From the NCBI GenBank assembly GCA_013397695.1, contig VYZI01000351.1, positions 685,057 to 749,056 on the forward strand: a stretch of DNA of 64,000 nt, given 5' to 3'. Positions 53,081-64,000 of the stretch are shown here, one piece after another (position 1 is the first letter of the stretch; every line of letters starts with the position of its first letter). The translations under genes and the position numbers were made by a program. The stretch comes from Centropus unirufus (lineage: Eukaryota; Chordata; Aves; Cuculiformes; Centropidae). The notes under the pieces were generated by a model. The model saw only the letters and a list, made by a program, of their open reading frames with translations. It was not told the DNA's origin and did not search any database.

Positions 53081-55289
53081 TTCTTTCAGTCCTGGCTTAG
53101 TTTTCACCAGTGGCCCCTGTGAGTTAGTTTTGCACATGCAAAATGTTTGAAGGAAAAAAGCACAAAGCTCTGTACTCTCTTTAAAGAAGAGACCAATCTG
53201 GGAAACCTTCCCTCTGAGCGGGGAAGGTGTAAAGCGCCTCAAGCACTGGCACCACAAAGGGTGAGCGGAGTGGCTGTAGCCAAAGGCAGGCCATGGTCAC
53301 TCTTGACAGTCCGTCCCAAAGGTCTTCCTTCACATCGACGAGAAAATACCACGTCCTCACACCCAGCCCGCTCATCCTAAGTCCCTCTCAATTAACTTTT
53401 CACACGTGTTGCCAAGGCCAGGGCAGTGCCACTATCTAACTGCAAATGCAGCTGTTCATACTTGTACCTGGGCATACAAGAAGGATTAAAGGTTTATCTT
53501 CCCAATACACAAATATGGCACCTTAAGCTCTGATGCAATAAGCCACTTGCTGAGGTTAGCAGCTGCTGCTCGGAGCTTAGGGCCTGGCGTGCGTCACCAC
53601 TGGAGCACAGCAGTGGGACAGCCAAGCAGGAATGAAGTAGAATAGGGCAAATGGAAGAAAACTGTTGGTCAAGCACTCACAACAGCTTCAGATACAAGTG
53701 ATGCGGTGGGATGTCTTCTACATCCCGGAACTCCTTATCATGAAGTTACCTGAGAGTCTCAATGGCCCAAGGGCAGTCTAGAACTGGAACATCTTCACAA
53801 TGTATGAGATAACATCGAGTATGTTTTCACCCAGAAAAGCCCAATGCCATTTTCAAACCTAGACTGTGTTCCCAGTGTTAAGAAAAAAGCTCCTTTGGTT
53901 GATCCATTGTGTCTCTGTGCCCTGGCAAACCCTATCTAGCTTTAAAATGTTTCTTCCCACGAGCTCTGCGAAGCCAGCTCAGTTCCGGGAGAACGAGCTG
54001 AACTCCATTCTGGCTCACGACTCAAACAGCATTGTTTATCCACGTCAGTCGCAAAGTCTTCATTGCAAACAGTGACAGATGAGTCAAAAAGCAGACGAGC
54101 AGTAATTAGAACAGAATGTTTTTGAAGTGGTAAATTAAGCAAACTTGGTCAGGAACCACTGTGGGACGCAGAAATCCCACAGCACCATTGTAGAGCATCA
54201 CTTTCCTTGGGAACTCCAGCAGACCCGGACACTTGACTAGCTGCACCTGCAAAGTGCTCTTTCCACGGTAGCTGCTTTACCAGCACCCAGCAACCTCAGC
54301 CAATAACTTAAGACAGTGAAGTAGAATATAATTTCCCACTCAAAACAAAGGGAGGCTGTGATAGACAGCATGTCACAACAATAGAACTCATGGTAACATG
54401 GGCACAATTTATACTGGATTAAATCCAAGAGATCTATCACTTCCCAGCTTAAATCCAGCCCAGCTGTTACCTACACAAATTCTCCCACTGTCAGAGAAGT
54501 ACCCAGCGATCGCCCTCAGAAGATGCAATTACCCAGGGGCATGAGGGTATGGCTGGGATGGGGAGAACATTCCTCATAGCAGCCACACGGTGCTCTGCTT
54601 TGGATTTGTGTTTGAACCAGTGTTGATAAACACAGCAGTGTCAAAGCCATAGCTGAACTGGGTTTGCCTAGCAACCAGGTTTTCTTTTTCCCAGCTCTGC
54701 CTCCTCCAGCAGCAGGCCAGAGCTGGGACAGCTGGCCAAAGAGGTATTCCATACCAGACGATGTTGTGCTCAGAAATAAAAAGTCAGGCAAAGGAGGAAG
54801 AAGGAAGGATGTTGTGTTTGTGCTGTTTGCCTTCTGAAGTAACCATTATTTGTGGTGAGGCACTGCTCTGCAAGAAGCAGGCTGGATGTCTGCCTACTAC
54901 AGGCAAGCAGTGAATGAATTCCATATTGCTTTGCTTTTCTTGCCTGCACAGCTTAGCTTCATTTAAACTGTCTTTATCTCAACCCATGCGTTCTTTTACC
55001 TTTGCTCTTCTGATTTTCTGCCTGGTCCTGCTGTTACAAACTACTTCATGGGGACTCTGCTGCTGCCTGGGACTGACTCACCATGTTTGGTCAAGCAGAT
55101 GCATCATTAAAATCATCATTAAAATCCCCTCAGTCTCAGCAAGATGTTGAAGTAAGGCAGCAGGTCCTCTAAGCACTACACATTGTTTTGATCACAATTT
55201 AAGAGCTCTAAACTCTAATGCTATTCTTGCCTAAATGGAACATAGAAAATAAAAGCTCAGAAGGATCAAACTCCAAGACAAAGAGTAGT

Positions 55290-55642
55290 GAAAAATAGCC
55301 CTGTTTATTTGAAGATCTGTCAATTATGCATACATATTAAGGAGCAAATCAAGTTCTAACACAAATTGGAGTAGAAGCAATTAATTCAAGGTTGAACATG
55401 ACCCTAGAAACGTTCCTGTAAAAATCTGTGGCACTTCAGCTGCTTGCCTGGGAAATGACATTCACAAATAACAGACATTTTCATTTTAAAAAAAATAGTT
55501 ACATTTCTTCAACTCAGTTCCACTCTTATGTACAAAATGTAACAAGACGACTTAAGTTGTTCAAAGAACTCTGTGAATCTAAGAAGTGTTTTGCCAAGCA
55601 AAACTGGGAAGTCTCTCAGTTGAGGTATAAGATTGTTTTTCT
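55290..55642 (-). other. IFT122: IFT122 3' UTR (probable)
   Basis: AT-rich sequence between the stop codon and the AATAAA at 55304-55309. Confidence 0.65.
55304..55309 (-). other. IFT122: Polyadenylation signal AATAAA for IFT122
   Basis: TTTATT on the plus strand, about 335 bases after the IFT122 stop codon; gives a 3' UTR of about 350 bases. Confidence 0.7.
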
Positions 55643-55732
55643 TCACTGGTTTGACTCATCTATCTTCCGTCGACAGAACGGACAACAATTATGCTGCAGT
55701 ATGAGAAGCTCATAGTCTTCAGTGTGAAACAT
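55643..55732 (-). CDS. IFT122: IFT122 last coding exon
   Basis: Twenty-nine codons and TGA: MFHTEDYELLILQHNCCPFC, then RRKIDESNQ. It closes the second zinc-ribbon-like motif. The tail after CRR differs from human. Confidence 0.94.
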   Translation of the reverse strand: MFHTEDYELLILQHNCCPFCRRKIDESNQ

Positions 55733-58700
55733 CTGTTAATTAGGAACAGATTTAGGGACAAGTTAGCCTGTGACTAGCTCTGAGAAAATGCAAACAGCTC
55801 AACGCCTTCTCTACAGCACATTCTGAAGCTACCATCACATGAGAATTGATCCTTTTACTTTCAATTGCTCAAGAGAGCTATAACCTGGAATAGAGCAGGA
55901 AGCATTTCACAGACCACTGCCAATGTTGCTGAGGAGACACAAACCTATTAATTACTTTTGCAAAAATTAATTTTGCAAGCTTAGACAGTTTCTGCATAAG
56001 CAACAGTGACTGAATTCCAGCATTTCAAAAGCAGCTCCTGAGAGGGTGAGAGAGAGGGACTGAACCACAAGCTAACTCAGTTACTGACTGATCTTCCCTG
56101 CTAGACCCGGCTGAAAGTCAGAGAGACAGAGCAAAAAGAAATAAATACAAATCAACATTTGTTGCTCTGCCAAGGTTTGCTCAAGAGGCTCTGACTTGCT
56201 GTCAGTGCCACTTCTCATATTCAGCTACCTCCAAGTTTTCAGGAGGCAGCTGCTCCTCTGTGCATCACACAGCTTCTTTTCTGGTTTTCATTGCCTGCCT
56301 CGTCTCCACATCATTCAGGAATGTGTTGAATACATTTTAAAGTATGAGGTGCCAGTGATGAGAATTGTTTCAGTCAGAGGGTTCTCAGAAGGGTTTTTGT
56401 TTGTTTTTTAAACTTCACTGTGAAAACACTACCTGAAAACATGATGGACACATGGTAATGGAGGCATCTGGCAGCAAGGAACGGTAGTACTGCCACCGCA
56501 ATGGCTTTGGCCAGCGTTTAATCAGGACGTCCCTCCGGCTCATTGACTGCAGAACAGCACGGTTCACAACCACTGGAACAAATTCTGAGCCTCCTTGCTG
56601 CAGGAGAGCAGTTTAGAAAGAATTACTGTTACCAGCTGTAAAGCCCTTTGAGGATTAATAAAATGTTGTAAGAAGCAGAAAATTCAGCTAAAATAGAATT
56701 GGCCTGAGCCTAGTCCCACCAAACCCACTGTTCAGCTCCAGCAATACACTCAGCAACAGCAGCATCCAGCCACATCTCTAACTTGGTTTCGGTGACCCAT
56801 TTTAACACAACTCCTTGCAAATAACACCCGTGCCCACAAGTCTTCATTAAGAACTCAGTAATGACTGTTTTATAGATACACTGCCCAGACACAGAAATAC
56901 CCTAGGGGACAGCCCCCTTGTATCTTCGTATGACGATAAAACCAAATTCCAAGACCATGTCCTTGAAGTTCTTTGTTGGTTTGTGGGCTACTTCTTCTGA
57001 GGTTCAGTTGCTTAGTTTTAAAAAAAAGCAACCAAAAGAAAGAGAGAGGATTTAACTGGTAAATCTTTTTCCCTCTCAAATGCCACCCCTCTCTTCTGGC
57101 CTCCTGTTTTGTGTCTCTCTCTTGTGGTAGTTGTCACACATTCACTCCAGAAGGACTGCATGAATTCCAAATTAAAATTTTCTATTAGTTTCTGCTGGTA
57201 GCGAGAAAAAAACAACTGGAAAATAGAGGTAAGGCTCTCACCTCAAAGCTCAGTTTTGCTGTAAAGGGATCATCATCTTCAATAATATCTGTATTGTCAT
57301 CAAGCCTCAAACTCTGTGAATCTAGATGCATTTCTTAAGGAAAAAGCAGAATTTCTGCAAAATTAGCTGTCCTCACTGTTGCCAGCACTCAGAGTAAATA
57401 TGACTGCATACCAGCAGGACCGGCTTCCTCCTTGCTGCAGAGGGTCAGAGCATTCTCAAACTGCTACAGTGCCTGGATTATTACAGCAAGCACTAGAGAA
57501 GGGCTTGCTGTGATTCACAGCGTCGGGGGAAATTTATCATTGCAGCTGCTGTAGAACTGCAAAACTGACCACAACCGAATACAGCATCAGCTCTGCTCTC
57601 TTTCCCTCTGTGCCCCTTTTGACAGAAGACAAAAAGCAAATGAAGCAACCTATTTAAATTACATTTTGAGCAGCTTTAGTCAAAGATCATGTGCTCTTGT
57701 GCAGTACTCTGCACCTAATATTGTATGGCCCCTACAGCAACTGGGAGCTGTGGATGTCAATGCATTACAAAACAGATTCCAACAGGAACGGTTATGAAGA
57801 AAGTCCGTGCTGTTTTCCCCTGGCTAAGAGAAGGCAGCCTCTAAAGCAAGCTTTATTGGAAGTGAATAACACACTTCAAAGCCTCCCCACCCTTTACAGA
57901 AAGCAATTAAAACAGAATAGGTAAAGCATGGCATTCTCTTGTTAAAAATAAATATTTCACATCAATAGGAATTCATTTTCCTGATGAAATTTTAGTTAAC
58001 ACATCACTTTGGTCATTACATTAACTTGAAAAGGAAGCACAACGCCATGGCACTCACATCAGTCATATGACAAAATTTTAAACCTAAGAGAGGGAAAAAA
58101 ATTCAAAATTGTTGTTTTTTTTTTCCCCTGGGAAAGGGTCTAGAAACCAATGCTAATAAAAAGGATACTGTCATGCATAACCTCTTGCCATTTGTTGCCT
58201 CTTTTATTCTCTCTTGGAGCTTCAAGATCAATGAGAGCTACAGCTTCCTCATCTGTGATGCCATCTTCCAAATAGAACTCGACCAGATGCAGTACTTCTA
58301 CAGGGGGGGGTGAAAAGCAAGGAGAATTTGACCTGCAAGGACTCAGAAAATGCCTCCTAGAAGTTACTGTGCCCCTTAAGAAATAACACCCTCTGCCTTT
58401 TACGATAGTGCTGTTCTGCCCACATAAGCAAGTTAAATAAAGTAAAATTAAAATAAACCCACACCCCCCTCAGCTTCTCAAAGGACTGCATCTGTGTTAA
58501 TGAAACACTTTATACATTCAGTGTCTCCTAATAAAGCAAAGCCTCACTTCTGCTGCTATATTGCAATGAAATCCAACAATCCCTGGGACAAGAGGCAGCC
58601 ACTTAGTCAAATCTAACATTAAAAGGAAAGATTTGTTTCTCCAAATAACATTGCAGAAAGAACAAGTTAAGCACTAACCCACTCTGCTCAGCTAACATTT

Positions 58701-61700
58701 ATCTACTTGAAAAGCACAGCCGAATGTGATATTCCAACGTACCATAGGAGGAAGCAGAGAAGACAAAAGGTTGTCTGCAGTTAATGCAGACATTTCCCAG
58801 GTTATTTAGCAAAGGGTTGTTGGTAGAGCACCTATAACACAAGGGCACAAGCTCCTGCAAAGAAACATACAGAGCAAAGTAATCAAACAGATCAGCACAT
58901 TGTGAACTCTTTGTTTTCAATTAAATATGGGCTCCTTAAGTTTACACCACTGATATCACCTTGGCGCTAATCTGGAGAAACACTGCTGTGAAACCAGATC
59001 CTTTAACATCTGAAAACGTTTTCCCTTTTTAATAAAACAGCAAGTTTTCTCATGAAAAAAATAGCTGCCTTCGCCATTCTAACTACTTCATTTTTACCTT
59101 GCTTCGGCAGTAACAGAAGCAGAATTCTACATCAAATACAGAGTGACAAAAGAAATTGAAGAGAAGGTTACCCAAGCAAAGTTTTTTTGCTTTAAGGTTT
59201 GGTCAAATTCAAGTTCTCCAATTAATTCATCTCTCCTCAAGAGCACAGTTATTTTAGGCAGTTTCTTAAGATTGTGTTTCTATTATTTCAGGTGGCCAGG
59301 TGCATGTTCACTTGCACAATACAATTTATTTTTAGTGAGTACTCCATGAGACGTGGCTTTATAGAGCACTGCAGAAAGACAGACTTCAGTTAAAGAAGAA
59401 AAGGTGTTAAAATAAGACTTAAGGAAGGAAGGTTGTTCAAGGGAGAGGGGGAGGAGGGAAGGAGTGCTAGGAGTGGGACAAATGAAAGTGACCTCCAGCT
59501 GGAGAAAGAGACAAAGACTGTGGAGTAATTGCATGAGGATCGGAGAGAAAAAGGCTTGGAAGAATTAATAGGCAGAAAGGAAGGTAGACGCAAGACAGCA
59601 GAGGGAGGATGGAAGCTGCTCATAAAGAAAGGACTGATTTTAATTTGTTCTCAGGAGCAAAAGGAAGTCTGACCTGATGAACAACAATAAAAGAACTGTT
59701 TCCAGCAGAAATATAATTATACCACAGAGCTATGTATAATGTATTTCAGATTTTTTTGTGCATACAGCAACTCAGACTCTTGGATTAGGCAACATATTAA
59801 TGATTAACATGAAACACATTACAACTTACTTCACTGTCATGGAATGGCTTGGATCGGATCGTCAGGCTGCCCAGCTCAATTGATTTCTGGAATCTAGCTG
59901 GAATCTGCAGCCCCTGTAACTTGTCATAGGCATGACGAGCCAGTTTATATGCACCAAGAGCTTTACTCTGTTTTGCCAGGGTAAATAATGTATTGCTATA
60001 CATTAATTAAGGAATAAACATACATGTGGCATTTTGGAAAAACTGCAACTCTTCCTAATCACAGAAGTTGTGCAATGAAGCATATCCAACACAAACACAT
60101 TCACTGGGCTTTAACAAGAGAAATCTATTTACATAACTCCCTTTAAGAACAAGTGTGAAAAAACTGTGAGATATCAGTGGGCAATTATTAGCAGGGTAAG
60201 GAACTGACCCTATATAAATGTTGCTTTAGTTAAATATTCTGACTTCCATTTATAAAATTTCAGTAATTTTAGGATGAATGGATTTTTCTCCAGCCAAAAC
60301 AACAACATCTTATAACACCAGCAACCTACTGACACCAACTACACACGGTCTTACTGGAAATAAAACATATGCTCTATATCATTGACCAAAGGTTGTCTTT
60401 CCCTTTCATCAGTTCATAACCGTAACTGCTGTTTGGAGAGCTACAGAACACAACGCATGTTATGAAAGACTATGTAAGAGTACACATTTAGAAGTGAGGG
60501 AGTTACGAATTTGGATGAGATTCTAGCCTTCCCTTTCATAAATGAAGCGAGAACAAGAAAATTAGGCCTCCCTGTGGCATCCAGTGACCCTTCTTTTTAT
60601 CTTTTACAGACAAATGCATGTCTACAGGGTTCACACAGACAATTTATGGAGTCCTTCCCAAAGATGCAATATGCACCAACAAAGCTGTGCTAATGTTAGC
60701 CTGACAGGCACCACACAGCTATACCAGCTTAATTTGAAGTGAAAGCTCCTGGTTACCCCCCAGCTCCTGTCTCAGCTCAGTCTCCTTGCAACAACACTGT
60801 CAGGATTCAGAGCCAACATCCTGTTGCAGCGACTGGTATCCTAGAACTCCCTTCTCTGACAAAGGTGATGCACCAGATTGGGTGAGTGGTTTTGAGAGTT
60901 ATGCGTTTGTTCATTCTCACAGCTCTCCAGAACTATTTAAAACCAGGCAAAAAAAGGTAGTGCAGTTAAACACACAATGGTTTGAAGATGTTGATTATTT
61001 CCTCAGGGAGAAAAGTCAGTTTCCATTAACTATAACTAACAGCTGAAACTGAAGATAGCCTACAGGAGATCTCTGCACTGTGGATCAACATCAATTATTC
61101 CTTTCATGTATCTCACAAGATAACTTCTAGATTTTGCACTGCATTCGAAGGATACACTTTTGAGATCCCCAAAGGAGTCTCCTTTGTTAAGCTGTGAAGC
61201 AGAAACCTGGAAATATTGAAGAGGGTTTCAGGCAAGTGGAAACTGAAAGGCTCCTCCTGCAGTATTAAAAATACAGACACAGATTTCTAAGCTGGAAAAC
61301 CAACAACTCGTATCACTAAGCATCACAGCACTAGGCATCTCAAGTACCACATTTCTTTCATCCAGCTGCAAAAAGAAGAGGTGCTGACAGAATATAGCAA
61401 GTGGGTTCTGCATGTCTTTATCACTAAAGCACACGCCTGCTACATGCAGAAAAAGAGAAAGGGATCCACGTAGCTGAACCACAATCTTTAACAAACTGTT
61501 CAAAAACGAGGGCAGACCGGCCAGCAATAGTGTGGAGTCTCCAGCATGTCAGGTCTGAATTAGTCAGACCAGCAAAGACCTCCATAGCACAGAATCTTCT
61601 TTTAGGCAAGGGCACAGATCAAGAGTTCTCAAATGCTTTACAAAAGATATTTTCACCAGCAGTGGTGGTAAAAATTACTACAATTGCTGGAAGGAGCAGG

Positions 61701-63462
61701 AGCTCCTCACTCGTGACTGATTTCCTATTTTGGAGTAGTTTACACACGTCTCTGCTGATACACAGACCGCACTGTGGGCATCCCTAAAGCTTGGGTGCCT
61801 TCTTCTGTTCAATCTTGGTTTCCCGTCACTATTGAAAGAGCTGACTGCGTAGGACCAGAGGCGCAGGCCACAATGGAGCCAAAGCCACACGACTAACAAA
61901 AAAGGGCTGGGTGTGGGAAGCCAGTCATCATCGTATCTTCTACCCACACTAAGACAGGCACAGATTTGCTAATGCTGCACTGTAGCTTTTATAAACTAAG
62001 ACAACAGAAGTTCTTGTACAGTAAAACAGAAAGCTGTATACTAAAATAAAATAAAGCAATAAAATTATTACACGGTATCAGTAATCTACGCTCGATATTT
62101 AATTGCCCGAAAAGTCATTATTCCTATTTATTTCTGGACTCCCTAAAGAACAATGCTCAGGAAGCATAAAGACACAACTTTAGAGCAAAGATCTTACAGT
62201 GTATCTTTGAATAGAGTGATAGACATGGTAAACTTCTGCCAAGTGCTGGAAGCGATGAAACTTCTGTAACATTTCAGTCTTTTGTTGCTCATTCCCTGCA
62301 GGAGGCAAAGGCATTAGTTTAAGACGTAAGGAGCCTATGAGACTCAGCAGGAAGGAAAGAGCATATAAGGATTCTCCAGCACCTCCAACAGAGGTGTGTA
62401 CCTGTGCATACCACACATTATACAGATTGGCCATTTTTCTGACCAAACTTCTGGTCTTAGACTAGCAGGCTAGAACACAGAACAGCTGAAGCAGTGGTTT
62501 TAACATAGTTACAGGCTACAGCTTATTTAGAGGTAGAAAATAGTAGGTGTGCATCCCTGGAAACCTCATCCATAGCTTCAGTTTACAGATAAAACTAATT
62601 TTGAAACATTTGTTTCATAAATATTAAATACACTATGAAGCCAATTGGAAAAGTCTGCATCTCTATAAAATACCTCAGGGCTAACAGATCAGCGCTATCA
62701 TATATCAGATGAACTAAAAAAAGAAACGGTGCTTTATAGCACCAGGCAGAAGGCAGTATTATCAATCTTTTGTATTCATTATTACTAAATTACACACATA
62801 AAGTACTGTTTCCACTTCTCTCCTGGTGAAATTCGTTCAGAAGGCAAGATGATAGCTAATGAACACTGAGCTTTATCTGCGCTGGCAGAACTAATTTGAA
62901 AAGTACCACTCCAACTTATGTTCAAATACTAGATGTATCTTACACTCCAAGATCATCTTTTATTTACCAGTCCTGTAACCCTCCAATCACTTCTCTAGTT
63001 AAAATATGTTGTGGGAAGGTACGTGAGGATACACAGTCCCAGGGGACACAATTTTGATTCCAGTCAGATTTCAAAAGGAGGCCTACGCACACTGATGTTG
63101 CTGTTTTGCTTATTTGTTTTAAATAAGCACATGGGAAAATCAGGGGGGACTACAAAAATAGAACAAGCCAGAGTTATGCACAGCATTAAGAAAACCCGAA
63201 CAATAACAAAGACAAAGCCACACAATAGTGAATTAGTTATGGCAGTGATATCACAATTCAGTAATTGTTTGTCTACATGCACAAGAAGGTAATAAATATA
63301 AACTTCCTTTCAGTTACATACCTTGGGCTATATCTAAACACTGCATGGAAAGCATCCAATAATAATAGGCTGCATCATTAAATCGGCTTTCAACCACAGC
63401 ATTGTGTGTTAGCTGCTCCAGCACTCTTACAGCTTCGCTCTGCCTGCCAGCCTTGTGAAATG
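55643..63462 (-). CDS. IFT122: IFT122, C-terminal part (nine exons)
   Basis: Intraflagellar transport protein 122, a core subunit of IFT complex A that runs retrograde transport and delivers GPCRs into cilia. Exons on the minus strand: 63322-63462, 62198-62295, 61156-61256, 59830-59995, 58743-58854, 58169-58297, 57242-57333, 56433-56597, 55643-55732. They total 1,094 bases, ending in TGA; phases join at every junction, one of them with a weak donor. About 363 residues of the C-terminus are encoded. Helical-repeat segments include FHKAGRQSEAVRVLEQL and TLAKQSKALGAYKLARHAYD. Two cysteine clusters follow: CYRCS with CINC, then CPSC with CCPFC, resembling paired zinc ribbons. The match to human IFT122 is high over most of the length. 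The WD40 half lies beyond 64000. RHO lies downstream in the same orientation, as in mammals. Confidence 0.94.
56433..56597 (-). CDS. IFT122: IFT122 exon: second cysteine cluster, first half
   Basis: Fifty-five codons: QGGSEFVPVVVNRAVLQSMS, RRDVLIKRWPKPLRWQYYRS, LLPDASITMCPSCFQ. Acceptor cctgcag, donor gtagtg. Confidence 0.95.
57242..57333 (-). CDS. IFT122: IFT122 exon: acidic linker
   Basis: After a split codon reads MHLDSQSLRLDDNTDIIEDD, then DPFTAKLSFE. The acceptor ccttaag is weak. The end is identical to the human DPFTAKLSFE. Confidence 0.9.
58169..58297 (-). CDS. IFT122: IFT122 exon: VLHLVEFYLEDG segment (3' end uncertain)
   Basis: Reads VLHLVEFYLEDGITDEEAVA, LIDLEAPRENKRGNKWQE. Only a donor at GACA|gtatcc (exon low end 58169) keeps frame with the next exon and adds VMHD; the competing GAG|gttatg (low end 58182) ends in the wrong phase. 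The acceptor follows an uninterrupted C run. Confidence 0.75.
58743..58854 (-). CDS. IFT122: IFT122 exon: first cysteine cluster
   Basis: ELVPLCYRCSTNNPLLNNLG and NVCINCRQPFVFSASSY give a CxxC-x(19-20)-CxxC pair typical of a zinc ribbon. Donor gtacgt, phase 1. Confidence 0.95.
58855..59829 (-). other. IFT122 intron with purine-rich tract
   Basis: No exon is missing, as phases join directly. The plus strand at about 59394-59480 is strongly purine-rich (GGAAGG and GAGGGGGAGGAGGG runs). Nothing else recognised. Confidence 0.6.
59830..59995 (-). CDS. IFT122: IFT122 exon: AKQSKALGAYKLARHAYD segment
   Basis: Fifty-five full codons from NTLFTLAKQSKALGAYKLAR to FHDSE, after completing a Val codon. 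Acceptor atgtatag, donor GAA|gtaagt. Nearly identical to human. Confidence 0.94.
59996..61155 (-). other. IFT122 intron, 1.2 kb
   Basis: AT-rich unique sequence; nothing recognised. Confidence 0.6.
61156..61256 (-). CDS. IFT122: IFT122 exon: LPETLFNISRFLLHSL segment
   Basis: Reads EEPFSFHLPETLFNISRFLL, then HSLTKETPLGISK and two bases of the next codon. The donor is AAAGT|gtatcc; the adjacent AAA|gtgtat would break the frame. It has no long open frame around it. Confidence 0.9.
61257..62197 (-). other. IFT122 intron, 0.9 kb
   Basis: Nothing recognised; open frames on either strand lack similarity. Confidence 0.6.
62198..62295 (-). CDS. IFT122: IFT122 exon: NEQQKTEML segment
   Basis: Completes the Gly codon and reads NEQQKTEMLQKFHRFQHLAE, then VYHVYHSIQRYT. 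Acceptor cctgcag, donor ACT|gtaaga. Confidence 0.93.
62296..63321 (-). other. IFT122 intron, 1.0 kb
   Basis: AT-rich; nothing recognised. Confidence 0.6.
63322..63462 (-). CDS. IFT122: IFT122 exon: TPR-like segment
   Basis: First exon visible on the right. Acceptor ttttttgtag, then FHKAGRQSEAVRVLEQLTHN and DAAYYYWMLSMQCLDIAQ. Begins with two bases of a split codon; donor gtatgt, phase 1. Confidence 0.94.
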
Positions 63463-64000
63463 CTACAAAAAAAGCCAAAAACAAAGAGGATTTCACAGTG
63501 CGATTATATCAATTTAACTGAAATTAATGTTTTTAAATTAAGAGCAGTCTATTCAGCCAATATCAAATAGTCTATCCAAGGCAGGATAAAAAGGGATTAT
63601 ATACTAGCATTTGTCTCCTTGTGAAAGCAGCGACACTAACAGAACAAGAGAAGCATCTGTAGGTATTTTGCAGTTTTTGCACTGTCTCAGCAGCCCTTGA
63701 GCTCCCAGATTTTGCTCAATGCTAGTTGCTTTCTTTAAAATATAGAAAAGAGCAAATGATGGTGATGAGATCTCTAGACAATGTCAAACTCTAAACACCG
63801 CAAATCACGTGATTCAAAGCTACAATAAATTAATGTTTGAAGTTTGTGCTCTGGTTTGTAATTCTGACTATGGCGAAAAAGTAGAGCATTTACTATATTC
63901 TTCTATTACGTATCAACAGCATTTCTTTACTTGATGCTGAGAAGCCAGTATAAAGGAAGATCCCAAATACTCACTCAGTAAGCAGGTATTTGGCAAATGC
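63463..64000 (-). other. IFT122 intron running out of the window
   Basis: The exon before FHKAGR should, from the human protein, end in a sequence like FEEAQK. No such reading was found up to 64000, so the intron extends beyond the window. Confidence 0.55.

Larger units (their letters stand above)
51340..55285. other. Intergenic region between RHO and IFT122
   Basis: About 3.9 kb upstream of RHO and downstream of the IFT122 poly(A) signal. It contains a 13-base tandem duplication at 52351-52376 and an AT-rich TAATAAA cluster at 53043-53080. No exon, RNA gene or clear repeat family seen. Confidence 0.6.

Noticed and set aside
63975..64000. Open minus-strand stretch ending in a GA|gtgagt donor at the window edge, possible IFT122 exon
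   Set aside because: Neither usable frame resembles the expected sequence before FHKAGR, and joining it would replace the conserved Ala. Too short to support.
1..64000. Search for a novel system, CRISPR array, prophage, tRNA cluster or endogenous virus
   Set aside because: All strong coding signals belong to four known vertebrate genes; no spaced repeats, viral domains or RNA genes were seen by eye.

Overview
The window is bird nuclear DNA. It has multi-exon vertebrate genes with GT-AG introns of roughly 0.1 to 6 kb, a decayed CR1 LINE (the dominant retroposon of birds), and a 351-residue rod opsin of avian type. Several rhodopsin residues differ from the chicken protein as I remember it, so another bird is more likely than chicken; the species is not determined. 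Four genes are recognised by protein similarity from memory: PLXND1, H1-8 (H1FOO), RHO and IFT122. Their order is, as far as I recall, the same as in human 3q22 (IFT122 - RHO - H1-8 - PLXND1).

Positions 1036-39412, plus strand: 24 coding exons of the 3' half of PLXND1 (plexin D1, semaphorin receptor). They encode three IPT/TIG domains, the transmembrane helix, the juxtamembrane helix, the split R-RasGAP domain with its inserted Rho-binding domain, and the C-terminal PDZ ligand. All exon phases join, giving 1,035 residues and a stop. A long 3' UTR follows, to an AATAAA at 42001. The upstream PLXND1 exons lie outside the window.

Positions 44065-45346, minus strand: H1-8, the oocyte linker histone, five coding exons, 282 residues, tail to tail with PLXND1. 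Positions 48383-51093, minus strand: RHO, five exons of 361, 169, 166, 240 and 120 coding bases, with a clear photoreceptor promoter just upstream (about 51235-51332). Positions 55643-63462, minus strand: the nine C-terminal coding exons of IFT122 (intraflagellar transport complex A), ending in two cysteine clusters; its 5' part lies beyond 64000.

The genes form no operon-like unit. IFT122 and RHO both serve cilia or the rod outer segment, PLXND1 acts in vascular and axonal guidance, and H1-8 in oocyte chromatin. No CRISPR array, tRNA, rRNA, virus or undescribed system was found. The points worth checking are splice-site ambiguities, candidate regulatory clusters and a variant PLXND1 C-terminus.
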